In this document: one piece after another, positions 51,775 to 60,121 of the stretch | Layout: every line of letters starts with the position of its first letter | How positions within the stretch are numbered: position 1 is the stretch's first letter | Assembly (NCBI RefSeq): GCF_005222815.1 | Contig: NZ_STGB01000001.1 | Location: 496,001-560,000, forward strand | DNA: 64,000 bases | From: Roseomonas sp. AR75 | GTDB lineage: Bacteria; Pseudomonadota; Alphaproteobacteria; Acetobacterales; Acetobacteraceae | Direction of reading: 5' to 3' | The notes under the pieces: model-generated | Seen by the model: the letters and a program-made list of their open reading frames with translations, nothing else | Told to the model about the DNA's origin: nothing | The model's database searches: none | Translations under genes and position numbers: made by a program

Positions 51775-53286
51775 CTAGGCCATGTTCACCATGATGGTCT
51801 TCTTGTGCGTGAAGTGCTCGAGCATGGCCTCGAGCGAGGCCTCCTTGCCGAGGCCCGACTGCTTCACGCCGCCATAGCTCAGATTGGCCTGCACGACGAG
51901 GTTCTGGTTGATCTGGACCAGCCCGGCCTCCAACCGATGCGCGAGGTCGAGCCCGACCTTGAGGTTGTTGGTCCAGAGCGACGCCGCCAGCCCGTAGTCG
52001 CTGTCATTAGCCTCCGCCAGCACGGTCTCCGGGTCGTCGAAGGGCTGGATCACGGTGACGGGGCCGAAGATCTCTTCCCGCACCAGGCGGCTGGAACTGT
52101 CGAGGCCGGTGAAGATCACGGGCTGGATGAACAGGCCCTTCTTCAGCGCCGGGTCCTTCGGCATGGCGGAGCAGACATGCGCGGTCGCGCCCGGCGTCTT
52201 CGTGCCTTCCGCGATGTAGCCCTGCACCTTCTCGAACTGGCCGTCGCTGATGATGGTGCCGATGTCGGTCTTCTCGTCCAGCGGGTCGCCCATGACCATG
52301 TTGTCCACGGCCGTCTTCATGGCCGTCACGAAGCGGTCAAAGATCGGACGCTCCACATAGATGCGGCTGGCCGCCGTGCAGCTCTGCCCCTGGCGGGTGA
52401 AGCGCATGGAGGTGAGCGCGCCGGAGACGGTCTTGTCGAAGTCGCAATCGGCGAAGACGATCATCGGCGACTTGCCGCCGAGTTCCAGCGTCACCGGGAT
52501 CAGCTTCTCCGCCGCGGCCTTGTAGACGATCTTCCCTGTCTCGACGGAGCCGGTGAAGGTCACCTTCTTCACCAGCGGATGGGAGACCAGCGGCGCGCCG
52601 CATTCCGGCCCGAACCCGCTGACCATGTTGAAGACCCCGGGCGGCAGCACACGATTGAGAATCTCGCAGATGCGCAGCACGGCGAGCGGGGCTTCCTCGG
52701 CGCTCTTCACGACCACCGTGTTGCCGGCCACCAGCGCGGGCGCGACCTTCAGCGCCATCAGCAGCATCGGCACGTTCCACGGGATGATCGCGCCGACCAC
52801 GCCGAGCGGCTCGCGCACCGTCACGGAAAGGACATTCGGCGCAAAGGGTACCGATTCGCCCTTCAGCTCGGAGCCCAGGCCGCCGAAGAACTCGAAGACG
52901 TCGGCGACGACATTCGCCTCCACCCGCGATTCCGTGCGCAGCGCCTTGCCCGTCTCCAGCGCGATCAGCCGGCCGAGCTCCTCGACATGCGCCTTCAACG
53001 CGGCGGAGCAGGCATGCACCAGCGCGCCGCGCTTGCGCGCGGGCACCTTGGCCCACTCCTTCTGGGCGGTTGCGGCGGCCTGCACGGCGGCATCCACATC
53101 GGCGGCATCGCCCTCCGCGGCGCGGGCGATCTCCTCGCCATTCGCCGGGTTCACCACGGCGAAGCTCTTGCCGGACCGGGCCGGCACGTAGCGCCCCGCA
53201 ATGAAGTGATTCCCCGACAAGGCCTTGGCGAGCGCAAAGCAGTCGTTGGTCGGGGCCTCGGGCGTCGGATGGGGGCGGTCGAGCAT
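51775..53286 (-). CDS. aldehyde dehydrogenase family protein
   Basis: 503-residue NAD(P)-dependent ALDH. Catalytic Glu268 is in LELGGKSP and nucleophile Cys303 in RQGQSC; VVKSAEEAP and IIPWNVPML form the cofactor site. MLDRPHPTPEAPT at 53286 follows an AGGAGG-type ribosome site. It is divergent from the CoA-transferase gene by 108 bases. The N-terminal 30 residues are a variable extension. It would oxidise an aliphatic or semialdehyde substrate, possibly tied to the CoA-transferase pathway next door. Confidence 0.92.
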   Translation of the reverse strand: MLDRPHPTPEAPTNDCFALAKALSGNHFIAGRYVPARSGKSFAVVNPANGEEIARAAEGDAADVDAAVQAAATAQKEWAKVPARKRGALVHACSAALKAHVEELGRLIALETGKALRTESRVEANVVADVFEFFGGLGSELKGESVPFAPNVLSVTVREPLGVVGAIIPWNVPMLLMALKVAPALVAGNTVVVKSAEEAPLAVLRICEILNRVLPPGVFNMVSGFGPECGAPLVSHPLVKKVTFTGSVETGKIVYKAAAEKLIPVTLELGGKSPMIVFADCDFDKTVSGALTSMRFTRQGQSCTAASRIYVERPIFDRFVTAMKTAVDNMVMGDPLDEKTDIGTIISDGQFEKVQGYIAEGTKTPGATAHVCSAMPKDPALKKGLFIQPVIFTGLDSSSRLVREEIFGPVTVIQPFDDPETVLAEANDSDYGLAASLWTNNLKVGLDLAHRLEAGLVQINQNLVVQANLSYGGVKQSGLGKEASLEAMLEHFTHKKTIMVNMA

Positions 53287-53394
53287 GGGTTTCCTCCCGC
53301 TGGATCGGGACCTAATAGGGGGCCGCGACAATGCTGCGCCAGACCCCCCACGGCAATGGTGGCTGGACGCGGACCGGAGAGGACCAGAGAGCAT

Positions 53395-54603
53395 ATGGAG
53401 AAGGCGCCGAGCGGCCCCTTGAAGGGCCTGAGGGTCCTGGACCTGACCCGCGTGCTGGCGGGGCCGACCTGCACCCAGATGCTGGGCGACCTCGGCGCCG
53501 AGGTGATCAAGATCGAGCGCCCCGGCGCCGGCGACGACACCCGCGGCTTCGCCCCGCCGACCTGGCCGAACACGAAGGAGAGCGCCTACTTCCTGGGCGT
53601 GAACCGCAACAAGAAGTCGCTGACCCTCGACATCGCCGCGCCTGAGGGGCAGGAGATCGTGCACAGGCTGCTCGAGACCTGCGACATCCTGGTGGAGAAT
53701 TTCAAGGTCGGTGCGCTGGCGAAATACGGCCTCGGCTTCGAGCAGCTCAAGGCGAAGTACCCGGGGCTGATCTACTGTTCCATCACCGGCTTCGGCCAGA
53801 CCGGCCCCTATGCGCCGCGCCCCGGCTACGATGCGCTGATCCAGGGCATGGGCGGCGTGATGAGCCTGACCGGCGAGCCCGACGGCCTGCCTCAGAAGGT
53901 CGGCGTGCCCGTGGCGGACCTGTTCGCCGGCCTTTATGGCTGCATCGGCATCCTCGCCGCGCTGCGCCACCGGGAGCGTACCGGGCAGGGCCAGCAGATC
54001 GACATCGGCATGCTCGACACCTCGGTCGCCTGGTTGGCGAACCAGGGCATGAACTACCTGGCGACCGGCGAGAACCCGCCGCGCCTTGGCAACCAGCACC
54101 CCAACATCGCGCCCTACCAGGTCTTCCCGACGAAGGACGGGCACATCGTGCTGAGCGTCGGCAACGACCCGACCTTCGAGCGCTTCTGCCAGTCCTTCGG
54201 CTGCGAGCACCTGCTGGCCGACGAGCGCTTCAAGACCAATGCGAACCGGGTCGCGAACCGTGACGCCGTGACCGAGGCGCTGACGCCGGTGATGCAATCC
54301 AGGACCACGGCGGATTGGGTCGCGGCGCTGGAGGAGCGGAAGATCGGCTGCGGCCCGATCAACAAGCTCTCCGACGTCTTCGCCGACCCGCATGTGCAGG
54401 CGCGCGGCTGCGTCGTGCCGCTGCAGCATGCCTCGGGCGAGACGGTGAAGGTGATCGCCAACCCCGTGCGCCTCTCCGGCACGCCGGCCGACTACCGCAT
54501 CCCGCCGCCGCTGCTCGGCGAGCATTCCGAGGAAGTGCTCTCCGGCCTGCTGGGCATGACCACGGCCGAGGTGGCGGCGCTGAAGGAGAAGGGCGTCGTC
54601 TGA
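53395..54603 (+). CDS. CaiB/BaiF (class III) CoA-transferase
   Basis: 402-residue class III CoA-transferase. The family start LKGLRVLDLTRVLAGP leads to the catalytic aspartate, Asp175, in VPVADLFAG; VNRNKKSLTLDI and FGQTGPYAPRPGYDALIQ are signature stretches. It moves CoA between carboxylic acids (as in formyl-, carnitinyl- or benzylsuccinyl-CoA systems). The acceptor here is unknown. The alpha/beta-hydrolase starts 25 bases downstream in the same direction. Confidence 0.92.
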   Translation: MEKAPSGPLKGLRVLDLTRVLAGPTCTQMLGDLGAEVIKIERPGAGDDTRGFAPPTWPNTKESAYFLGVNRNKKSLTLDIAAPEGQEIVHRLLETCDILVENFKVGALAKYGLGFEQLKAKYPGLIYCSITGFGQTGPYAPRPGYDALIQGMGGVMSLTGEPDGLPQKVGVPVADLFAGLYGCIGILAALRHRERTGQGQQIDIGMLDTSVAWLANQGMNYLATGENPPRLGNQHPNIAPYQVFPTKDGHIVLSVGNDPTFERFCQSFGCEHLLADERFKTNANRVANRDAVTEALTPVMQSRTTADWVAALEERKIGCGPINKLSDVFADPHVQARGCVVPLQHASGETVKVIANPVRLSGTPADYRIPPPLLGEHSEEVLSGLLGMTTAEVAALKEKGVV

Positions 54604-54628
54604 CACGCCGGACCGCCGGAGGAGCCGC

Positions 54629-55474
54629 ATGACCCCGCGCCACCAGCGCCTGCGCTACCTGCTCGCCGGCGGCTTCCACCACCTGGCCTGGACCGAATGG
54701 GGGCCGGCGGATGGCGCGCCCGTGGTCTGCGTGCATGGCCTGACCCGCAACGGCCGCGACTTCGATGCGCTGGCGCAGGCGCTGGCCGCGAGCGGGCGCC
54801 GGGTGTTCTGCCCGGACCTGCCGGGCCGCGGCGCGTCGGACTGGCTGCCCGATCCGCTGCTGTACACGCCGCCCTCCTATGTCGTGGCGCTGGCGCATCT
54901 GATCGCGCGGCTCGAGGGTCCGGTGGACTGGGTGGGCACCTCGCTGGGTGGCATCTGCGGCATGATGGTCGCGGCCGGTCGCAACACGCCGCTGCGGCGG
55001 CTGGTGCTGAACGACATCGGCAGCCGCGTGCCGGCCACCGCGGCGGAGCGGATTGCGGCCTATGTCGGCACGCGGCTGGTCTTCCCGGATGTCGGCGCGC
55101 TGGAGGCGCATCTGCGCAAGGTCCACGCGCCCTTCGGGCCGCTGGCCGACGACGAGTGGCGCCACCTGGCCGAGCACAGCGCGCGAAGCCTGCCGGATGG
55201 CGGCGTGACCACCCACTACGACCCGGATATCGCCGTGCCCTTCCGCAACGCCCCGACCGGGCCGGTGGACCTCGCCGCAATCTGGTCGCTGGTGAAGCTG
55301 CCGGTCCTGGTGATCCGCGGCGCGGAGAGCGACATCCTGGACGAGGAGACGGCGGCCGACATGGCCACGCGGCCGGGCGTGGACCTCCTGTCCCTGCCCG
55401 GCATCGGCCATGCGCCGGCGCTGATGGAGGCCGGGCAGATCGGCAGGATCGCCGCCTTCCTCGATCGCCCGTAG
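54629..55474 (+). CDS. alpha/beta-hydrolase
   Basis: 281 residues. CVHGLTRNGRDF carries the oxyanion turn, VGTSLGG is the nucleophile elbow, and GIGHAPALME gives the catalytic His region. GGAGGAG precedes the ATG at 54629. Downstream of the CoA-transferase, it may release an acid or alcohol that feeds that pathway, but the link is only positional. It has the same overall pattern as the hydrolase at 27.7 kb. Confidence 0.88.
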   Translation: MTPRHQRLRYLLAGGFHHLAWTEWGPADGAPVVCVHGLTRNGRDFDALAQALAASGRRVFCPDLPGRGASDWLPDPLLYTPPSYVVALAHLIARLEGPVDWVGTSLGGICGMMVAAGRNTPLRRLVLNDIGSRVPATAAERIAAYVGTRLVFPDVGALEAHLRKVHAPFGPLADDEWRHLAEHSARSLPDGGVTTHYDPDIAVPFRNAPTGPVDLAAIWSLVKLPVLVIRGAESDILDEETAADMATRPGVDLLSLPGIGHAPALMEAGQIGRIAAFLDRP

Positions 55475-55480
55475 CCAGGA

Positions 55481-55502
55481 CAGGCAACCGAATGGTTGCC
55501 TG
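55481..55502. promoter_or_regulatory. operator-like palindrome 1
   Basis: Perfect inverted repeat: CAGGCAACC, spacer GAAT, GGTTGCCTG. It shares the core GGCAACC-N4-GGTTGCC with palindrome 2, centred 44 bases downstream. It lies just upstream of the SRPBCC-ArsR operon, so an ArsR-family dimer is the natural candidate to bind it. Function is inferred. Confidence 0.7.
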
Positions 55503-55523
55503 ATCACGCGGGATCTGGCAATG

Positions 55524-55547
55524 ATGGGCAACCAGGAGGTTGCCCAT
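55524..55547. promoter_or_regulatory. operator-like palindrome 2 overlapping RBS and start codon
   Basis: Perfect 10-base arms ATGGGCAACC/GGTTGCCCAT around AGGA. It contains the AGGAGG ribosome site (55534-55539) and the first two bases of the SRPBCC ATG. Bound repressor would block transcript elongation, and the RNA hairpin could also hide the ribosome site. Core identical to palindrome 1. Confidence 0.7.
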
Positions 55548-55989
55548 GACCGACAGCATCACCCGTAGCATCGTGCTCAAGGCGCCCATGGCCCGCGTCT
55601 GGCGCGCATTGATCGACCCTGGTGAGTTCGGCCTGTGGTTCGGCGTGTCCCTCGACCGCCCCTTCGTGGTCGGCCAGGAGACGACGGGGCGGATGGTGAT
55701 CGAGAGCCATGCCGGCTGGCCCTGGTGGTCACGCACCGTGGCGATCGAGCCGCCGCATCGGCTGGTCTTCGTCTGGTCGCATGTCGAGACGGCGACGGAG
55801 GACGCATCGCGGGCCCCGACCACGCAGGTGGAGATCACGCTGGAGCCGGCGCGCGACGGCACCCGCCTGACGGTGCTGGAAACAGGCTTCGCGGCGCTGC
55901 CGGCCAGCCGCCGCGCCGGCATCATCCGTGGCAACGAGCAAGGCTGGGAGATCCAGCTCGGGAACATCCGCGCTCATGTCGAACGCTGA
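55546..55989 (+). CDS. SRPBCC (AHSA1-like) domain protein
   Basis: 147-residue START/SRPBCC-fold protein of the AHSA1 subgroup: VLKAPMARVWRALIDPGEFGLWFG at the start (in two parts), PFVVGQETTG, PHRLVFVWSH and a C-terminal helix GNEQGWEIQLGNI. Such proteins hold small hydrophobic ligands. AGGAGG immediately upstream decides the start at 55546. The last 14 bases overlap the ArsR gene, so the two are one operon. It may bind the ligand that relieves repression, or detoxify it. Confidence 0.88.
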   Translation: MTDSITRSIVLKAPMARVWRALIDPGEFGLWFGVSLDRPFVVGQETTGRMVIESHAGWPWWSRTVAIEPPHRLVFVWSHVETATEDASRAPTTQVEITLEPARDGTRLTVLETGFAALPASRRAGIIRGNEQGWEIQLGNIRAHVER

Positions 55990-56305
55990 TGCGCTGGGCC
56001 GGCGCGCCGTCATCCTCGCCGCATTGGGCGACCGTACGCGCCTGGCGCTGCTGCTTGCGCTTGTCTCCGGCGGGGCGCAGCCGATCGTGGCGCTTGCCGC
56101 CGATACCGGGCTGACGCGCCAGGGCGTGACGAAGCACCTGCAGGTGCTGCAGCGCGCGGGGCTGGTGAGCAGCATCCGCAGCGGGCGCGAATCCCGCTTC
56201 GCGGCGGAGCCTGCGCCGCTGGCCGAGACGGGCGAGTTCCTCCGCCAGGTCGCGGACCAGTGGGACAACGCGCTCGGCAGGTTGCAGCGCCACCTGGAAG
56301 GCTGA
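55976..56305 (+). CDS. ArsR-family transcriptional regulator
   Basis: 109-residue winged-helix regulator. The recognition region is LTRQGVTKHLQVLQRAGLV with the wing SSIRSGRESRF. It lacks the cysteine metal sites of arsenite- or cadmium-sensing ArsR proteins, so a non-metal ligand or redox cue is more likely. ATG 55976 overlaps SRPBCC by 14 bases. The twin palindromes upstream of the operon are the probable autoregulatory operators. Order SRPBCC-then-ArsR reverses the common ArsR-first layout. Confidence 0.9.
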   Translation: MSNADALGRRAVILAALGDRTRLALLLALVSGGAQPIVALAADTGLTRQGVTKHLQVLQRAGLVSSIRSGRESRFAAEPAPLAETGEFLRQVADQWDNALGRLQRHLEG

Positions 56306-56332
56306 GCGCCGCGCGCGACGGCCCTTGGCGCC

Positions 56333-57310
56333 TCAGTAGCAGCCCGCGGCGCGGGCCCGGGCGCGCACCAGCGCGAGGACCGTGCGGCAGGTCGGCACCG
56401 GCACCTCCACCAGCTCCGCCAGCTCCACCACGCTGCCCAGCAGCGCGTCGATCTCCATCGGGCGGCCGCGCTCCAGGTCCTGCAGCATGGAGGTCTTGTG
56501 CGCGCCGACCTCCGCCGCGCCGGCAATGCGCTTGTCCACGTCGATGGCGAAGCGGACGCCGAGCTTCTGCGCCACCTCCTGGCCTTCCAGCATCATCGCG
56601 CGCGCGACGCCGCGCTGGCCGGCATCGCCGATCACCACGTCGAGCGTCGCGGTGGTCAGCGCGGAGATCGGGTTGAAGGCCATGTTGCCCCACAGCTTCA
56701 CCCAGATCTCATCGCGGATCTTCGGCCGTATCGGCGCCTTGAAGCCGGCGGCGATCAGCGCCTCGGACAGCGCCTGGATGCGTGGCGTGCGCTCGCCGGA
56801 AGGCTCGCCAAGGGTGAAGCGGTCGCCATAGGTGTGCTCGATCACGCCGGGCTCGGAGACCTCCGCGGCGGGATAGACGATGCAGCCGATGGCGCGGCTC
56901 GGCGGCAGCAGGCGGGTCACGATGCCGCCGGGGTCCACGCTCTCGACCAGCCGGCCCTCGTGGGCGCCACCGAACGAAAAGAAGTACCACCAGGGGATGC
57001 CGTTGACGGCGGAGACGATGGCGGTCTCCGGCCCGAGCAGCGGCTGCATCTGCTCCGCGGCGCCGGGGAGCGAATGCGCCTTGAGAGTCACGACCACATA
57101 GTCCTGCGGCCCCGCCTCCTTCGCGGAGGCGACCGCGCGGACCGGCACGGTGATCTCGTTGCCTTCGCTGCGCAGCGTCAGCCCCTGCGCCTGCATCGCT
57201 TCCAGATGCGGGCCGCGGGCGACGACGGTGACCTCGACGTCGCCTTTTGCGGCGAGCTTCGCCGCCATCAACCCGCCGATCGCGCCGGCGCCGAAGACGC
57301 AGATCCTCAC
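56333..57310 (-). CDS. 2-dehydropantoate 2-reductase-type protein
   Basis: 325 residues with an N-terminal Rossmann motif VRICVFGAGAIGG and a C-terminal helical domain (KLWGNMAFNPISALTTATL; KTSMLQDLERGRPMEID). These match PanE/ApbA reductases, which make pantoate with NADPH for coenzyme A. GTG 57310 overlaps the acyl-CoA synthetase stop. Several paralogues of this fold reduce other 2-oxo acids, so pantothenate synthesis is not certain here. Confidence 0.85.
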   Translation of the reverse strand: MRICVFGAGAIGGLMAAKLAAKGDVEVTVVARGPHLEAMQAQGLTLRSEGNEITVPVRAVASAKEAGPQDYVVVTLKAHSLPGAAEQMQPLLGPETAIVSAVNGIPWWYFFSFGGAHEGRLVESVDPGGIVTRLLPPSRAIGCIVYPAAEVSEPGVIEHTYGDRFTLGEPSGERTPRIQALSEALIAAGFKAPIRPKIRDEIWVKLWGNMAFNPISALTTATLDVVIGDAGQRGVARAMMLEGQEVAQKLGVRFAIDVDKRIAGAAEVGAHKTSMLQDLERGRPMEIDALLGSVVELAELVEVPVPTCRTVLALVRARARAAGCY

Positions 57311-58824
57311 GACGTGATCCCCAGCTTCTCGGCCAGGCCGATGCGCATCAGCTTGCCGGTCGCGCCCTTCGGGATCTCCGCCACGAACACCACCTTGCGC
57401 GGCACCTTGAAGTCGGCGAGCTGCTTCGCGCAGAAGTCGCGCAGCTCGCGTTCGGTGCAGTCCAGCCCTTCGCGCAGCACCACCGCGGCGCCGACTTCCT
57501 CGCCGAGCTTGGCGTGCGGGATGGCGAAGCACAGCACCTGCGCGACGGCGGGATGCGCGGAGAGGACGCCATCCACTTCCAGCGGCGACACCTTCTCGCC
57601 GCCGCGGTTGATGAGCTCCTTGAGCCGGCCGGTCAGCATGAGGAAGCCGTCCTCGTCGAACATTCCCTGGTCGCCGGTGCGGAACCAGCCATCGGTGAAG
57701 GCCTTGGCGTTGGCCTCCGGGTTGGCCTCGTAGCCCTTGGTCACGTTCGGGCCGCGGATCACCACCTCGCCAATCCCGCCCTGCGGCAGTATCTTTCCGT
57801 GGTCGTCCATGATCGCGACTTCGGGCCCGGCGGCGCGGCCGACCTTGCCGGGCTTGCGCGGGCCTTCCAGAGGGTTGGAGCACATCTGGTGGCTCGCCTC
57901 GGTCATGCCGTAGCTCTCCACCAGCGGCGCGCCGAAGGTCTTCTCCATCGCTTCCATCACCGGCCCGGGCAGCGAGGCGGAGGAGGAGCGGATGAAGCGC
58001 AGCTTCACGCGCTCGATGATCTCGCGGTTGCGCTCGGCGCGCGACAGGATCGCCTGGTGCATGGTGGGCACGGCGGTGAACCAGGTCGGCTTCTCCTCGT
58101 CCATCCAGCGGAAGAAGCGCAGCGCATCGAAGCCGGGCGTGCAGACCACCGCACCGCCGGCGCCGAGTGAGGACAGCACCGCCGCGATCAGCCCGTGGAT
58201 GTGGAACAGCGGCATCACGTTCAGGCAGACATCGCCCTCGGTCAGCGCCAGCGAGGCACCGATGTGGCGGGCCGAGGCGCAGACATTGCCGTGGCTCAGC
58301 GGCACGATTTTCGGGCGCGCGGTGGTGCCGGAGGTGTGCAGCACCAGCGCGACGTCGTCCTCCTCCGCCATGCCTGGCTTCGCCGCCACGCCCGGCGTCC
58401 CGCCGTCGAGCGCGAAGTCGCCGGCGGCCGCGCCGGGGATCACCTCCACGACCGGCACGCCGAGCTTCCCGGCCGCCGCACGCGCCGGCGTCTCGGCGCC
58501 TTTCAGCACGACCAGCGCCTTGGCCTTCAGGTCATCGATGTAGAAGGCAAACTCGTCCTCGCGATAGGACGGGTTGAGCGGCGCCGTGGTGGCGCCGCAG
58601 GCGATGGCCACGAAGGCGGCGGCCATCTCCGGCCCGTTCGGCAGCACGATGGCCACCCGGTCGCCGCGCCCGATGCCGATACCGTTCAGCGCCGCCACGG
58701 TCTTGCGTGCCAGTTCCCGCAGCGCGCCATAGGTCAGGTGCGGCCGGCCTTCGGTGGCGCGCAGCGCCGGCCGCGCGGCCTCTCCGCGCTCGAGCAGTTG
58801 GGCGACGGTGCGAAAATCGGTCAT
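57307..58824 (-). CDS. acyl-CoA synthetase (AMP-forming), oxalyl-CoA-synthetase-like
   Basis: 505-residue adenylate-forming ligase. The AMP-binding loop is LHTSGTTARPKIVPLSH, the aromatic-Glu motif YGMTEASHQM, and the hinge region GRLKELINRGGEKVSPLE; C-terminal KGATGKLMRIGLAE carries the catalytic Lys. The overall look is that of the oxalate/medium-chain CoA ligases related to Pcs60 and AAE3. ATG 58824 is clear. It heads a two-gene unit with the PanE-like reductase. Confidence 0.88.
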   Translation of the reverse strand: MTDFRTVAQLLERGEAARPALRATEGRPHLTYGALRELARKTVAALNGIGIGRGDRVAIVLPNGPEMAAAFVAIACGATTAPLNPSYREDEFAFYIDDLKAKALVVLKGAETPARAAAGKLGVPVVEVIPGAAAGDFALDGGTPGVAAKPGMAEEDDVALVLHTSGTTARPKIVPLSHGNVCASARHIGASLALTEGDVCLNVMPLFHIHGLIAAVLSSLGAGGAVVCTPGFDALRFFRWMDEEKPTWFTAVPTMHQAILSRAERNREIIERVKLRFIRSSSASLPGPVMEAMEKTFGAPLVESYGMTEASHQMCSNPLEGPRKPGKVGRAAGPEVAIMDDHGKILPQGGIGEVVIRGPNVTKGYEANPEANAKAFTDGWFRTGDQGMFDEDGFLMLTGRLKELINRGGEKVSPLEVDGVLSAHPAVAQVLCFAIPHAKLGEEVGAAVVLREGLDCTERELRDFCAKQLADFKVPRKVVFVAEIPKGATGKLMRIGLAEKLGITS

Positions 58825-58959
58825 GCGACGTCTCCGGATCTGCGCCGGTCTATATCGGCGGCGCCGCGGGGCTGGAAGGGCGGCGGGTCAGAGACCGCTT
58901 GAGGATGCCGGCGGAAAAGACCCGCGGAGCCGACCCGTCCGGTGTTCTCAAGGGGGCTC

Positions 58960-59778
58960 TCAGCCCGGATAGGTCTGGGCGCGCACCGTGTCGATCAGCA
59001 CCGGCTCCATGCCGGGCGGAGCGAGCGTGACGGTCTCGACATGGTCCTCGCGGAGCCGGTGCAGCAGCGCGCCCGGCCCGCGGCCGCCCGCCATGCCCGC
59101 CTGGTCGCGCGGGTGGCAGTAGAAGGAGAGGGCGGGCGCCCAGACATGCGCGACCCGGCCGCGCTGCGCCTCGTGATGCAGGTGGATATGGCCGGAGGCA
59201 ACGAGGCGCAGCCCCGGATGGGTCAGCAGCGGCGCCAGCGCCGCGCGGGCCTCCTGCGGCACCGACCAGGGGTTCCACTCCGGCTCCTCCGGCACGTGCA
59301 GGAAGGGCGGGCGGTGCAGGAACACCGCGATCCGGCGTTCGCCGGCGCCCGCTGCGGCCTCGGCAATGAAGCCGGCCTGCGCGGCTTCCTGCGCGTGGCC
59401 GCTGCCCATCAATTCGGAATTGAGCCCGATGATGCGCCAGCCCGGCAGGTCCAGCAGGTGGCGATCCTCGCCGAGATGTCGCCGCCAGCGCGCCAGCCGC
59501 GTGTCGTCCACCGGCTGCTTCGTCGCCAGGCGCTGCTCGCTGCCGGTGTCGTGGTTGCCCGGCACCGCCAACAGGCGGCCAGGCAGGGTGCGATGCGTTG
59601 CCGCGGCGAAGGCCAGGTGGTCGTCCCGGTCCGCACCATCCAGCGAGAGATCGCCCGTCGCGACCGTGACATCGGGCGCCAGTTCGCCGGCCGCGCGGGC
59701 GACGCGCTCGAAGTTCGCGCGGAACAGCGGGCTCTCCGGCGAGAGATGCGCGTCCGAGACCTGCAGGATGGTGATCAC
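58960..59778 (-). CDS. metallophosphoesterase
   Basis: 272-residue calcineurin-like phosphoesterase. Two-metal motifs are ILQVSDAHLSPESP (Asp, His), VATGDLSLDGADRDD (Asp), VPGNHDTG (Asn-His-Asp) and GHIHLHHE (His). Such proteins may cleave cyclic nucleotides, phospholipid head groups or nucleotides, as in CpdA/UshA-type enzymes. GTG 59778 follows DUF2892 by 2 bases. No signal peptide. The specific substrate is unknown. Confidence 0.85.
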   Translation of the reverse strand: MITILQVSDAHLSPESPLFRANFERVARAAGELAPDVTVATGDLSLDGADRDDHLAFAAATHRTLPGRLLAVPGNHDTGSEQRLATKQPVDDTRLARWRRHLGEDRHLLDLPGWRIIGLNSELMGSGHAQEAAQAGFIAEAAAGAGERRIAVFLHRPPFLHVPEEPEWNPWSVPQEARAALAPLLTHPGLRLVASGHIHLHHEAQRGRVAHVWAPALSFYCHPRDQAGMAGGRGPGALLHRLREDHVETVTLAPPGMEPVLIDTVRAQTYPG

Positions 59779-59780
59779 GC

Positions 59781-60005
59781 CTAGCTCCGATCCGGCGTGC
59801 CGCCGGGGGTCTGGTCCGGCGGGGCGCCGGCGGTGTTGATGCCGAGCAGGGGATAGACCGGGCAGACGCCGGTGATGCCGGTCACCAGCGGCAGGAAGCC
59901 CAGGATCCCCCACCAGCCGAGCGGGCCGAAGATCCACATGATCACCCCCGCCGTGCCGACCCCGATCCTCAGTGTCCGGTCCAGCGTCCCGACATTGCGG
60001 CCCAT
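59781..60005 (-). CDS. DUF2892 (YgaP-type) membrane protein
   Basis: 74-residue protein: MGRNVGTLDRTLRIGVGT, two hydrophobic stretches (AGVIMWIFGPLGWWGILGFL), and GITGVCPVYPLLGINT. These are DUF2892 features, the inner-membrane domain also found at the end of YgaP rhodanese. Cys-Pro in CPVYPL is the conserved spot. Its stop lies 2 bases before the phosphoesterase GTG. Confidence 0.88.
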   Translation of the reverse strand: MGRNVGTLDRTLRIGVGTAGVIMWIFGPLGWWGILGFLPLVTGITGVCPVYPLLGINTAGAPPDQTPGGTPDRS

Positions 60006-60121
60006 GCGTGGCCCCCCTTCGGCGGCGGATGAGACACTGGCCGCCGGCACCCGTCCAGCGCAGGCGGGCTGGACCCCCCTCGGCGCAGGGGCCATGCTCG
60101 GTCGGAACGGAGGAGATCCCC

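Noticed and set aside
53287..53394. Operator search in the ALDH-CoA-transferase divergent spacer
   Set aside because: I looked for the GGCAACC-N4-GGTTGCC core and other inverted repeats and found none convincing.
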